Source of the DNA: Impatiens glandulifera
Lineage: Eukaryota > Streptophyta > Magnoliopsida > Ericales > Balsaminaceae
Length of the DNA: 64,000 bases
Reading direction: 5' to 3'
NCBI RefSeq assembly: GCF_907164915.1
Contig: NC_061867.1
Coordinates: 53,323,852 to 53,387,851 of the forward strand
Below the pieces are notes generated by a model. That model ran no database searches and had not been told where the DNA came from. It saw only the letters and a list, made by a program, of their open reading frames with translations. Position numbers and translations under genes: made by a program. Of the stretch, positions 11,625-24,109 are shown in pieces. Positions within the stretch are counted from its first letter, which is position 1; the number at the start of each line of letters is the position of its first letter.

Positions 11625-13621
11625 ATGTCTTTGATGGCCTTCTTCAATCTCTTCAACTCTTTGTTTGTTTTCAATATCATCATTCTCATCCTTCCTATTT
11701 ATGCCAAAGAATCGTGCAAATCTTCTAATTGCACAAATGATAATCTTCAAATAAGATTTCCATTCATACTAAAAGGTCAACAAGATCAAAGTTGTGGCTA
11801 TCCCGGATTCAATCTAACTTGCGATAGCCAGGGATTACCATCAATAGACCTTCCATTCTCAGGGCGTTTCTTAGTACAAAACATTTCCTACAATCAACAA
11901 GTAATAGAACTCTACGACACGGACAATTGTCTCCCAAAAAGGCTCATTGGATTGAATCTTTCGGGTTCTCCTTTTATAGGTACTTACTACTACTATAGGG
12001 AATACTCATTATTAAGCTGTCCATTTGGATTCAACTCTTCTTTGTCATATACTGTCAATTGCCTAAGCAATTCCACAAACACTGTCATTGTTGTTAAAGA
12101 GGGGTATGCTACACCTTACTTTTTTCCAAATTGCAAGAAAATGGTTGCGTTTAATGTTCCGTTCCCTGGAGGTGACTATAACTTTATAAAGAGTTTCGAT
12201 TACAATTTTGATTACCTGTGGCTAACATGGAATAATCCGTATTGTCGGTATTGTGAAATGGATGGTGGTGTTTGTGGTCCTACGAGTACTGTCGGCCAAG
12301 ATTTCGAATGTATCGTAATTTATCCAAAACCGGGTGAGTGACTTAATTTATAGCATTTGAGTTAGGTTATAAGAAAAATATTTATGATATATAATTAGTA
12401 TTTTGTCACCTAGTTTTTAGAAATTACTCAATGTATAAACAAAATTCTAACTTAATTTAGTTTAAAAGATGGCCCCATACAAAAAGGAAAATAAATTTTT
12501 TATTCGGTTACTAAATTTTGTTTTCAAATGTGTGGTTCTGTATAAAAAATGTATACAAATTCATATATGTGTGGTTGACCTTGAGAAATGATTATGTTTT
12601 TGGAGTTAAATATAACAAGTTGAAATTTGACTTAGGCTGGATAAACATAACAAATTTAGGGTTTTGTAGTTATTTGGAAATAGTTGAATTATTTTAAATT
12701 ATGAAAGTGAATTATTTGGGTATAATAGTCAAAATATTTTAAATTGAATGCTGAGTTATTTAAATTAATTTCAAATTATCTACAAACCAGAAAACCTCTA
12801 AATTGTAAGTAGTCTCACATATGAAAATTCAAAAGATTATAATGACATGATTTTGTACTTCTAGGATCAATTTTTTTTGTACATTCTTGTATTTTTATAA
12901 ATTAGAGATATATAATAGTGTAGCTGTATGAAAATAATTTTATATAGTTGGTTAAGTATATAACCAAAATTTCTACACATTTTGTACTTCTAAATTAATT
13001 TTTCCACTTGTATTCTTCAAGAAAAATGTAAGGAATTTTACTTGTTTGTTCATTAACTGAAATTTGAAACTCCAGTAAGAATTCATTACTTAACATGAAA
13101 TAAGGTATTTGATTTTTTTAAGTTTATATTATTTTAGTTTGTTTTATTTGAAATAAGCTAACATATCATATTTTTTTACAGCTTCTCATGCAGGGAACAT
13201 AATAAACATGAACATGAAGGTGAAGAAGATTTTAATTTCATTTGGCATTACTGCTATTGTAGTTATTGTTGTGTTTGCTTGTTATAAATTTTATAAAGAA
13301 GTGAATTCGCAAAACATTACCAATCCGGTGAATATAAGCTTGAGTTCAACAACCAGAGGAGGCTTAGATGATTCCACCATTCAATCCTATCCCATTGTCA
13401 TAATCGGAGAAAGCGGCCTCAGCCCGGGACTCAACAACAAGATCTGCCCAATTTGTTTGTCTGAGTTTCTCGCGAAAGAGACTGTTCGGTTCATACCAGA
13501 TTGCACACACTGTTTTCATTCTGAATGCATTGATGAATGGCTTCACCTCAACCCATCATGCCCGGTTTGTCGGATTTTACCAACTCATGTTCATTCTTCC
13601 TTTGGTACTAATGTCCAATGA
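11625..13621 (+). CDS. GUB_WAK-RING-H2 membrane protein, array copy 4
   Basis: Exons 11625-12333 and 13182-13621 give 382 residues; phase-1 intron (CCGG|gtgagt ... acag|CT). A long hydrophobic signal peptide ([10 protein letters not shown] onward) is followed by [16 protein letters not shown] and NLSGSP of the GUB_WAK-type domain. The helix is at about 253-271 and the RING-H2 ligands at 325-366, with the [10 protein letters not shown] ending seen only in copies 4 and 6. An ATG three codons downstream (MAFF) is an alternative start. Reading past the donor gives CCG GGT GAG TGA, an immediate stop, as in copies 6, 7 and 8. Exon 1 is very close to that of copy 6. Function inferred from family only. 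Confidence 0.9.
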
Positions 13622-14584
13622 GAATGAATAACATGAAAACAACCAACAAATTCAGAAGACAAGACACAAACAAAAAATGTAGCACATGACATCTATACTT
13701 GTTTAGTGTAAATATTGTTTAATGTAAAATTGTTTTGGCAGATTTTGTGATAATTGATAATAATTATAGTTGAGATTGTTACATGTCAAAAAAATAATAT
13801 TTGTTATGTTTATTAAAAATCACGTTAACATAAAAAATATAATAAAATTAGAAAATTAATATCTATGACCATTTTAAATCAAAACGTTTTGTGAGAATAA
13901 AATCTGAAATTTATTAAGTAAAATTCGTGTTACTTGAGTTATTCTAATCGGTTAACTCCTCTCCATTAGGTCAAACAGACAAAGACATTGATGAAGATGA
14001 TGAAAAGCGTCGAACTTGTCAACGCATAGTAATAAAACAACTGAGATTAATTAAGGCTAGAATCAACTTAACCTAAAATAAAACTATGTTGGTTAAATAC
14101 AGTAAAACAAAATTATAAAAGCTTTTGGGTGACAATATGAAAATTTGGAAAAGTTCAAACAACACAATGATGTAAATTATGAGAGTTAAATAATATTAAC
14201 ATTGGTTTTAGTTGTTATAACATGCGCCTTGAGTCGGTTATTTATTTTACCCTTCGTTACATTGATGTTGTTTCCGTTTCTTTTCAATTGTGCGTGTCAA
14301 AAATTTCTATTGTAATGTTTTTTTGACGGGTTTAACAAGAGATACTTTTGACAAGATTTGATTTTATAATAAAATAAAGAAATGATATACAGAGGGATTG
14401 ACATGGCGCAATCTGATTGGCCGAAAAAATAACAAAATTTCTATCTTCTCGCCCTTTATTCTTTTTACAACCAGTGATATAATGACCCATCATTTCCTCC
14501 TCTATCACTCCTCAATAAAATAATAAGTGTATTTTTACGCATTTTATTGGCTAGTTGAGAGTTTTCACATTAAGAAATAATTAA
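13622..14584. other. Intergenic DNA before the copy 5 pseudogene
   Basis: AT-rich, with no gene. Positions 13930-14180 are homologous to 20820-21010 and 24900-25140, i.e. to the standard spacer preceding members of the copy 4-7 group. Confidence 0.6.
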
Positions 14585-14620
14585 CTTGGGAAAGGTTTAC
14601 ACATTACCCATTCTTATAAG
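14585..14620 (+). promoter_or_regulatory. Remnant promoter block of pseudogene copy 5
   Basis: CTTGGGAAAGGTTTACACAT and CCCATTCTTATAAG are kept; the GATCAAGTCA part is lost. Confidence 0.5.
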
Positions 14621-14656
14621 TTTTGAAATGTTTATTGGTATCATCATTGGTTGTTT

Positions 14657-14978
14657 ATGTCTTTGGTGGCCTTCTTCAATATCTTCATCTCTTTGTTTGT
14701 TTTCAATATCACCATTCTTATCCTTCCTATGTATGCCCCAAAATCCTTCAAATTTTCTAATTGCATAAATGATTGTCTTCAAATAAGGTTTTCATCCATA
14801 CTAAAAGGTCAACAAGAAGAAAATTGTGGCTATCCTGGTTTCAATCTAACTTGTAGCAGCTAGGGATTACCCGCAATAGACCTTCCATTCTCAGGTTATT
14901 TCTTAATACAAAGCATTTCCTAAAATCAACAAATAATACAATTCTCTGACCCGAACAATTGTCTTACAAAAAGACGGT
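14657..14978 (+). pseudogene. Truncated exon 1 of a GUB_WAK-RING-H2 gene, array copy 5
   Basis: The frame from ATG 14657 follows exon 1 of copies 4, 6 and 7 (signal peptide, [10 protein letters not shown]), but the first ectodomain Cys is replaced by Phe (SFKFSN). It has in-frame stops TAG at 14861 and TAA about 60 bp later. Homology stops at about 14975-14980, where a copia-like sequence begins. The rest of exon 1, the intron and exon 2 are absent; array DNA resumes only near 20750. The gene is therefore broken by point mutations and by replacement of its 3' part. It cannot make a RING protein. Confidence 0.9.
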
Positions 14979-15960
14979 TGAAATAGATTTACAATATTAC
15001 AAATATGGTATATTCATGGTACACAATCTTGGTACAAAGAAATAGTATATTCAGCAAAATAAATTATATCTTTTGGTGTAAAATCTTGATATTAGGAAAT
15101 AAAATTATCACAAAAAGAAATTAAATCTTTTATTATGAAAATACAATTAAGAAATATGGTAAGAATATTTTGAAAAGTCTCTTTGAGAGTTTTGACAAAA
15201 TATTGAAATTGACCTAATCGGGACTTATTTAAAAGTGTAGTCGGACACTTTAGAAAGTCAAGTCTTTTGCCTCGAGAGTGTCGCTTCCTTGTGAGAGAAT
15301 TATTGTAATACTCTTATAACAATCTTGATAATAAAGTTGAGAGTCTCTTTTACTTTGAAAATGGATGTAGGCCTATTTTTGCCGAACCACTATAAATATT
15401 ATATATGCGTTCTTTAGTTACTTTCTTTCATTTCCACAATTGTTCAATGTTGTTATTGTTCTTGTATTAAGGGATACTTCATCTCTTGGTATCCCAACAA
15501 GTGGTATTAGAGCCAGGCTATTCGAGAGGAGAGAAAACTGAAGAGCTTGAATGATCCAAGGTTCTTAACAAGTTCTAAGGAGGTTTCCAATAGATGTCCA
15601 AGTTGTAGTTCTTGTTGGTATGAATGACTACCAAGTTTGGGGTGGAAGAAGATTGAGTTACTTGATGTCTAAGGAACAAACCAAGAGGGCAAATTGTAGA
15701 CAAGAAAACAATGGAGAAGACATATTTGCAAGAGTGAACAAAATCATGAGAAAGAAGACAAAGCAGTAAGAGTTCTAAGTCTATATTAAAGACTAAAGAA
15801 AATGTGAAGTGCTTCCAGTGTTAAGAGGAATGACACTTTATAAAAGATTGCCTAAAACTAAAGAAGCATACTCGAAAAGGTTAAACTTAGAAGGAAAGAG
15901 ATTGACCATTGCTGGTGAGCAAGTTATTATCTCTAAGGTCACTTAATATATATCAAAGTT
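14979..15960 (+). mobile_element. Decayed Ty1/copia-like retrotransposon 5' end (LTR, PBS, gag relic)
   Basis: Positions 14979-15499 look like a 5' LTR: TG start, CACTATAAATATT promoter-like motif, CA end. At 15502-15514 is TGGTATTAGAGCC, a one-base variant of the plant primer-binding site matching initiator Met tRNA. Downstream, near 15807-15865, the translation KCFQC..E..HFIKDC is a gag CCHC zinc knuckle broken by two stop codons. I find no intact gag-pol and no second LTR, so this is an old fragment. It begins where pseudogene copy 5 is cut. Confidence 0.65.
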
Positions 15961-16284
15961 CTAACACCTAAGGCTTGGCCTCAAAGACTTGCAAGAATTG
16001 GGTAAGAAATGAGTTATTGGTACAAGAACATTAACTCATGGTAATGCAAGGGAAGTTGAATCCAACAACAATGAAAATTTTCTTTATTGGATTTTCAGAG
16101 AATGTCAAAGGGTATAGAGTTGGCTAAAAAAAGGTGGAGATAAGTTATGCTAGGTCAATATGTAAAGTTTGACAAAGTTGGAGCACACACAATGAAGACA
16201 CAAGTAGTGATTCAAGAAGAATCACAACTCGAGGTAGATATATGTCATCAAAAAGGCACATTGCCAAGGGAGAAATTGTATATG
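15961..16284. other. Unassigned sequence after the copia relic
   Basis: No gene or recognisable motif. It probably continues the decayed element, but I cannot show this. Confidence 0.3.
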
Positions 16285-17130
16285 ATCCACTAAAACCATA
16301 TATGTTGATAGGTACGAGACATTGTTTGTACAATGATTCACCCAAAACCTTATATGTTGATATGTACCAAGATCATTCGTACATGATCCACTAAAACTCT
16401 ATCTATCAATAGGTACCTAAACCTTGTTTGTCGATAAGTACTTAAGATCATTCGTACATGATCCGCCAAAACCCTATATATCGATAGGTGCGAGACATGT
16501 TTGTATACAATTCTGTCACAAACCTATATTTTTTTAATAGGTCCCTAAACCCTATTTGTCGATAGGAACGAGACATCATTTCCACACGATTTTGTTGTAA
16601 AACCTTGTATGTCGACAAGTATTGAGATTATTCGTACATGATCCATCCAAACCCTATCCGTACAAACTCTATTTGTCGATAGGTATGATAAATCGTTCGT
16701 ACACAATTCCATTTAGACTCCTATTTGTTAATATCAAAAACCTTATCTATTGATAAGCACCAAAGATCGTTCGTACACAATCCATCAAAACTCTATTTAT
16801 TGATAGGTCTGAGATATCATTTTTATACGATTCCATCAAAACCCTATATACTGATAGGTACGAGACATCGTTTGTATATGATTCTGTCAAAATCCATATT
16901 TGTTAATAGGTTTAAAAACTCTATATTTTGATAGGTACCAAAACTCTATCTCTCGATAGGTACCAAAATCCTATCTCTCGATAGGTACTCAAACCATATC
17001 ACTCGGATAGGTACTCAAAACAAACCCTATCTCTTGATCAAGGTACCCAAACCCTATCTCTCGATAGGTACTCAAACCTTATATGTCGATAGGTACCCCA
17101 TCAAAATTATATTTCTCAATTGGTGTTCTC
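16285..17130. repeat. Degenerate minisatellite of CCTATC-tctc-GATAGG hairpin units
   Basis: Repeated units of about 25 bp (AAACCCTATCTCTCGATAGG then TACTC or TACC) and about 50-bp composite units in which GTACGAGACATCGTTTGTA follows. Each unit contains the inverted repeat CCTATC/GATAGG around a 4-base loop. Units are clearest at 16915-17100. No coding content. Confidence 0.8.
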
Positions 17131-17840
17131 CTTCTAATTAAAAAAAATATATCTATTGATAGTACTACGATCATTTATACCATGATTGCCCTCAACTTTA
17201 CCTGTGGGTAACCCTTTGTGACAAGTTTGTCAACTCCCACGATAAACCTATTTGTTGATAGTTCCATGATCATTTGTATATGATCACCCTATGCATTACT
17301 TGTTAGTAAGCCCTGTGATAAGCTCATCAACTTTTATAAAGAGTCATATGTTTACAGTCTTGTGATCAGACACATATGATCACCCTAAGATGTTACTTGT
17401 TAGTAACTTACATGAAAAGTTGCTAAAACTTTCGTGAATCCTCCATGTCTCATCAAGTGACATTAACCATTAGACATTTGTATATGACTATCTTGAATAA
17501 TCTGTTTATGTTCATGCTAAATAGGAATTGATTTTTTTCCAAATATTTATGATTATATTTGTATCATTATCATATGGATTTTACGAATACTTTGTTAAGA
17601 TCTATGAAACAAGATTCCAAGAGTTATCCTTGTTATGATAATCACCAAAGAAAGATCCTTAATTAACACTTGGAAGCACCTCAATGAATGATATACATAG
17701 CAACACCAGTCACTCCACCGACAGATTGCTACAAGTTCTATCTTTCCATCACTCTTAATAATATAAATTGGATATGAAAAACTTAGTATTAAATGTCATA
17801 CTCGGCGTTTTCAAAACCAATTTGTTGTAATCAAACTTGA
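17131..17840. repeat. Degenerate longer repeat and unassigned DNA
   Basis: Positions 17150-17420 contain about three diverged copies of a roughly 100-bp unit with TATGATCACCCT and TTACTTGTTAGTAA. Beyond 17460 I see nothing recognisable. Confidence 0.4.
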
Positions 17841-20530
17841 TTCGAGAGGAGCACTCTGTAAGAACTAAAAATCTACATACCCAATTTATAAAATTAAAAT
17901 AATTATTTTTATTATTTTTGAATAAATAAAATCAAAATAATTAACTCCAAGGCCAAAGCCTAATCAAATAATTGATTGGATTAATTATTGTAATAATTAA
18001 ATCATAAATTAATTAAGGATAATATCCAAAATAAAATAAAATAATTTGGGATAAATGATGTACCCATTTTATCTTAAATTAATTTTAAAAAGGTTAAGGG
18101 ATTAAAATAAAAAAAATTTAGAATAAATATTTTATCCATTTTATCCCAAATAAATTATTTATTAAACCCAAAAATAAAATAAATTGACAAAATAAATGTC
18201 ATATTTATTTTAAATATTTTGTGTATTTTAAAAGATTTAAAAACAAAACCAAAAGGGTAAAAGAAAAATCAATTTCAAATAAATCCTTTAGATTAAAATA
18301 AAAATAAATAAATTTGTAATCTATTATAGCCGAAACCTAGAAGAATCGCTGCAACATAAATTACAGTCAGTCATCAGATGAGCGTTGGATTGTCATCCAA
18401 TGCCAAGTAGTTGTCCTCATCGCCCGCTGTAACGTAAGGAATGCATTTTCGCGCCGCATACAAATGACTAACGCGCGGCTCAACACCGTTAGCCGAAATG
18501 CGATGGAACGCTCCATCGCAAACGAAACCTAGATGGAATACCAACGGAGCATCCCATGTTCACTAAATACGCCCAAAAACAACGTCGTTTCGCCCTGGAT
18601 CATTGTCTTTATCGCGATCACCGGGCATATAAGAATATTAGCCATATTTGATTTTTCAAAGATGGAACTCTATCGTTTCTTGATGGTTTGACTCCATTCA
18701 AAAAGTGAAATGATCACCCTACTTCGATAATTATTTCCCCTACATCTAGGATCGTTATTACTGCCTACGCCAACGATTGACCAGAAGAACAGCCAAACCA
18801 TCATAGTTGTTTGACTCAATCCATCCCACTTGGTCGATCAACCGACCTTGGGAGGTTATAAATAGCCTCCACTAAGGATTCTGAAGGCAAGAGATCATCT
18901 CTGAAGTCTTCAATTCAAATTTTCAGAAAATCTCATTGAAGCTGCAAGCTTCTAGATTTTTCGAAATTATGTACCATGCCTTAAAGCTCGGATTTAAGTA
19001 TCCTGAAAGCTTCTCTAAGGTCTAAGGAGTGTTCTTTAATCCTTGGTCAACTTCCAATCATCCTCTATATCGAATTACTAGTTTGAATTGGAATTTTTAC
19101 ATTTCAGTTTTGACAGTTCAGTATACTGTCTAATTAATCAATTTCTTGATTGAAAAACGATCTAAGGATTATTTGCAAGCTTTGTGTTGAAGTGAAACAC
19201 AGTCAATCTAAATTGAAATTCCCCATGAAAAATTCAAATCGGGTTTTCTATTTTGAGCTAACCCTCAAGAACAACATCCCAAAAAGTTTCCCAACATGTT
19301 TCTAATGATGTTGGGCACTTATTTGGATCATGTTTGATTCATCCCGATCACATTTGTTCAAAAACAAAATTTTCAAAATAAATGAAAATGTTAAGTTCTT
19401 GAATTGGTTTCATGTTTTGGTATCAATCAATCATATGAAGTATAAGGAAGCTATTGGTAAGCTCCTCACACTTCATTAAACTATAAAACCCAAACTCGAT
19501 TTTTGGCATTCAAACTATTTTGAACAAATTAAACATCACCCATGTCAAATGATACATTATGATGATATTCATGATGATCATAGGAACTTTCAGAAGCTAC
19601 CCAAGTCCTTGGATCAAAGGATTCAGGCCTTAATCAAAATTATAAAATCTGTAGTTTTGATATTCTTGAGGACCGATAATTCCGACCAGGACCAAGAGCT
19701 CCGACTGAGAACTTTTAACCAGGATCGAGAGGTCCAACCGAGGCTTTTCAGCCAAGATTAAGAGGTTTGACTGATGTTTTTCAACCAGACCGAGAGTTTT
19801 GACCGATGATTTTTACATCCGACCGAGGAGTCTCGCGCCTGACCGAGAACTCCCAAACCTAGGGTTGGTGGCTTTTGCATCCCAACCGAGAATCCTGACC
19901 CAAGACTGAGGGACTCCTGATCTAGGACCGAGGGCTTTTATCCTCGACTAATAAAAATGCACCCAGGACCAAGGACACCTGTCATAGGGCCTATTTGATT
20001 GCATTTTTCAATTTCTCAAATTATTTTTGTAATTTTCGGACTTCAAACCATTTTCTAAAAATCCTAAAAAATATAAAATGATTTAAAAATATTTTTGGGA
20101 TATTTCCACAAAATAATATTTTGATAATGGCTCGTTTGGATATATGTTTAAACCTTAATGCCTTTAAATACTAATATTCTTCAAGTATTTTTCTCCCTAG
20201 TCATCGTCATCAGCAATATGTACCAGTATTTAAATATTGTTATTACAATTTTTAAATACACGAAAATTTGTATATCTCTATGACTGGAAGAATAATTGGT
20301 TAAGTAAAACATTATATAACTAATTTTCAAAAGTTAAGATTTTATAAAATAGAGACCGTTTTCAAAACGGGTACGGAGGATGAAGCGCGAAAGCCTTTCC
20401 AGAGTATCACCAAACTTCGAGCTAAACAAAATTCTGGTAAAAAATACGTTTATATACGTACACCTTTTATTGATTTTAAAAATTAATTAGAGACTCTATT
20501 TCAAATAAATAATTTTTTAAATTAATTTAA
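17841..20530. mobile_element. LTR-like, GC-richer unclassified block
   Basis: Composition changes abruptly: 18330-18850 is rich in CG (CGCGCCGC, ACGCGCGGC) compared with the AT-rich surroundings. Positions 19670-19960 are a degenerate short repeat with GACCGAGAGCTCC-like cores. Near 20360-20450 is AAAACGGGTACGGAGGATG followed by GCGAAAGCC, which recalls ends of large plant LTRs. No coding domain is visible. This could be a solo LTR or a piece of a Ty3/Gypsy element, but class and borders are unproven. Confidence 0.35.
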
Positions 20531-20749
20531 ACAAAGATTTCTAAAAAACAAATTTTAATTTGATTATGACACATCTAAAGATTATTTAAACTTGAACCCA
20601 AATTAATTATTTGTATAATTAATTTCAAAACTGTCATGATTTATTTAAATTTTTTTAAAATAATGTTTTATTTTAAAAATATTCCTGACATGCAAACTAT
20701 GTTAAAATTTCTCGAATCTCGAGCTTTTTCAGGACAAGGTTTTCCGTGA

Positions 20750-21911
20750 GTTACAACCCTTAAATTAGAACATTTTTAAATGAGAATCAAATTTAAACTA
20801 TTTGATTTCTTAGGTAAAACCTTTACTATTTGAGTTATTTTAATGAGCTCACATGTCAAAGAGATCGGTGCATCGATGGAGCCAAGTAAAAACGTCGAAC
20901 TTTTCGGTGCCTATTAGTAATAGAACGCCTTAGCTTAATTAAGGCTAGTATTGGTTTAACCTAAAACAAAATTATAAAAGTTTTTGGATGTCAATATAAA
21001 GTGTTTGGAAAAGGTTTAAACAACACAATGATGTGAATTACGATTATAGAAAAATAGACAATATTCATCTCAGCATCAAGTGAGTCAAAGATTAACCTTT
21101 TTATTTTAGCACTTACTCGGTTTTTTATTTTATATTTTGTGACATCGATGTTGTTGCGATTTTTGTTCAATTGTGTCGCGCCAAAATTTGGATTGTAATG
21201 TTCACATAATATTTACCTCAAGATTAATGAAGCTTTTAATTTAATGAGTTGTCTCTTTCATGTTTTGGGTATTGTAAGTCTAATTGAATATATCATGGTT
21301 TGCATTATCATTGGTTATTTTTTTAATGAGATTGTAAATTTTGACAGATTATAAAACATATACTAGTTTTCATAAAAACGTGTTGTTTTATTCAATGGAT
21401 AATTTTTAAATTTTTTAAATTTGGAGACTAGTATAAAAAATCCTCTACATTATTTGTTTATTTTCGAGTAGCTAATATGATCCTCATGGTTACGACCTCT
21501 TTAAATAAGAACGTTCGGAGTAAGAATCAAATCTAAAATATTTGATTTTAGGTGAAACCCTAACACTTGAATTATTTTAATGAGTTAAACGTAGGTCAAA
21601 CAAACCAGTGCGTTGATAGACGCATTATTGGTCACAACATCAAGTGATCCAAAGATTAACATTGATTTTAGCTTTTTACAATATGCCTTTGACTAGTTCT
21701 TTATTTTACCTTTTGTGACATTAATGTTGTTGCCATTTCTTTTCAATTGTGTGTCAAAATTTGGATTGTAATGTTTTTTTGTCGGTTTAACTTGAGATAC
21801 TTTTGACAAAATTTGATGTTCAACTCTAATAAATATAATAAAAGAATAAGTCTATTTTTACACAAATTTATTGTCTAGTTGAGACTTCTCACATTAGAAA
21901 GTAATTAATTT
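20750..21911. other. Array spacer, locally duplicated, before copy 6
   Basis: Standard array spacer resumes here. Positions 20760-20870 and 21500-21610 are diverged copies of one another (AAAT-AGAAC, GAGAATCAAAT versus TAAGAATCAAAT), spaced about 740 bp apart. Both match 24850-24980. No gene. Confidence 0.55.
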
Positions 21912-21960
21912 GATCAAGTCATGGGAAAGGTTTACACATTACCCATTATTATAAGTTTTG
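21912..21960 (+). promoter_or_regulatory. Conserved promoter block of copy 6
   Basis: GATCAAGTCATGGGAAAGG and TTTACACATTACCCATTATT are followed by ATAAG. The ATG lies at 21996. Confidence 0.55.
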
Positions 21961-21995
21961 AAATGTTTAATTATTTGTATCATCATTAATTGTTT

Positions 21996-24109
21996 ATGTC
22001 TTTGATGGCCTTCTTCAATCTCTTCATCTCTTTGTTTGTTTTCAATATCATCATTCTCATCCTTCCTATTTATGCGAAAATATCGTGCAAATCTTCTTAT
22101 TGCACCAACGATAATCTTCAAATAAGATTTCCATTCTTACTAAAAGGTGAACAAGATGAAAATTGTGGCTATCCCGGTTTCAATCTAACTTGCAATAGCC
22201 AAGGATTACCATCAATAGACCTTCCATTCTCAGGGCGTTTCTTAGTACAAAACATTTCCTACAATCAACAAGTAATACTACTCTACGACCCGGACAATTG
22301 TCTCCCCAAAAGGCTCATCGGATTGAATCTTTCAGGTTCTCCCTTTATGGGTAATTACTATAGGGAATACTCATTATTAAGCTGTCCATTTGGATTCAAC
22401 TCTTCTTTGTCATATACTGTCAATTGCCTAAGCAATTCCACAAACACTGTCATTGTTGTTAAAGCCGAGTATTATGAACCTTTCATTTTTCCAAATTGCA
22501 AGAAAATGGTTGTGTTTAATGTTCCGTTCCCTGGAGACGACTACATCTTTCAGAGTTTCTATTACAATTTTGATTATATGTGGCTAACATGGAATAATCC
22601 GCATTGTCGGTATTGTGAAATGGATTATGGCGTTTGTGGTCCTACGAGTACTTTCGGGCAAGATTTCGAATGTATCTATCCTAATCCGGGTGAGTGACTA
22701 ATTAATTTATAGCATTTGAATTAGGTTATGAGAAAAATATTTATGATATAATTAGTATTTGTGTCACCTATTTTTTAGCAAATTACTCAATGTATAAGCA
22801 AAATTCTAACTTAATTTAGTTTTAAAGATGACCCGATACAAAAAGAAGAATAAAATTCGTAATCGTTACTAAAGTTTGTTTTCAAATGTGTTTATCTGGT
22901 TCTATATATAAAAAGTGTATACAAATTCATATGTATGTGGTTGACCTTGAGAAATGATTATGTTTTTGGAGTTAAATATAACAAGTTGAAATTTGACTTA
23001 AGCAGGGCAAATTTAACAAATTTCGGGATTTATAGTTATTTGGAAATAGTTCAATTATTTTAAGTTAAGAAAGTGAATTATTTGAGTATAATAGTCAAAA
23101 TATTTTAAATTGAATGATGAGTTATTGAAATTAATTTCAAATAATCTATAAACCCGAAAACCTCCAAATTATAAGTAGCTCACATATAAAACCAATATTC
23201 AAATGATTATAATGACATGGTTTTGTACTTCTAGGATCATATCTTTTTTTGGGTACATTCTTGTATTTTTATAAAGTATATAAATATATATAGTTGGTTT
23301 GAGTATATAACCAAAATTTCTACACATTTTGTACTTGCTATTTGCTAACACTTCTAATTAATTTTTTCACTTGTATTCTTCAACAAAAATGTCAGGAATT
23401 TAACTTGTTTGTTCATGATTAACTGAAATTTGAAACTCCATTAAGAATTTATTACTTAACATGAAATAAGGTATTATTTTAGTTTGTTTTATTTGAAAAT
23501 TTTAACAAGTAATAATTTTTATTAGTTCACAGCATTAATTTGTTTCTTTTTATAAATAAAAGGGTACTTCCATCATTTTTTCAAAATGTTATTTTTAGAT
23601 CAATTGAATAAATATTTTTAGTATTACACCTTTCAAGATATTATAAACTAAGACATATCATCTTTTTTTCAGCTTCTCGTGTAGTGAAGAGTATTTTGAT
23701 TCCAATTGGCATTACAGCTATTTCAGTTATTGTTGTGTTGGCTTGTTATAAATGTCATAAAAAAGAGAATCCGCAAAACATTAACAATTCCGGAAACATA
23801 AGTTTGGGTCCAACCACAACGCCTCCACAATCATCTACAACAACCAGAGGAGGCTTAGACGATTCCACCATTCAATCCTATCCCATTGTCATAATCGGAG
23901 AAAGCGGTCTCAGCCCGGGACTCAACAACAAAACCTGCCCAATTTGTTTGTCTGAGTTTCTCGCGAAAGAGACTGTTCGGTTCATACCAGATTGCACACA
24001 TAATTTCCATTCTAAATGCATTGATGAATGGCTTCACCTCAACCCATCATGCCCGGTTTGTCGGACTTCACCAACTCATGTTGATTCTTCCTTTGTTAAT
24101 GTCCAATGA
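21996..24109 (+). CDS. GUB_WAK-RING-H2 membrane protein, array copy 6
   Basis: Exons 21996-22689 and 23673-24109 give 376 residues; phase-1 intron (CCGG|gtgagt ... ttcag|CT). Signal peptide, [25 protein letters not shown] and paired Cys motifs mark the GUB_WAK-type ectodomain. The helix is at about 238-256, the GLD motif follows, and the RING-H2 ligands span 320-361. In the RING the residue between the two His is Asn (CTHNFH) where most copies have Cys. The ectodomain is very close to copy 4, the upstream neighbour before pseudogene copy 5 and the mobile-DNA block. Role inferred from family: membrane-anchored E3 ubiquitin ligase. Confidence 0.9.

Noticed and set aside
19549..19761. + strand open frame rich in Asp, Gln and Arg
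   Set aside because: It is a translation of the degenerate GACCGAG repeat, which stays open by chance.
14979..20750. A complete autonomous retrotransposon
   Set aside because: No reverse transcriptase, integrase or protease frame is visible, the gag relic has stops, and no second matching LTR was found.
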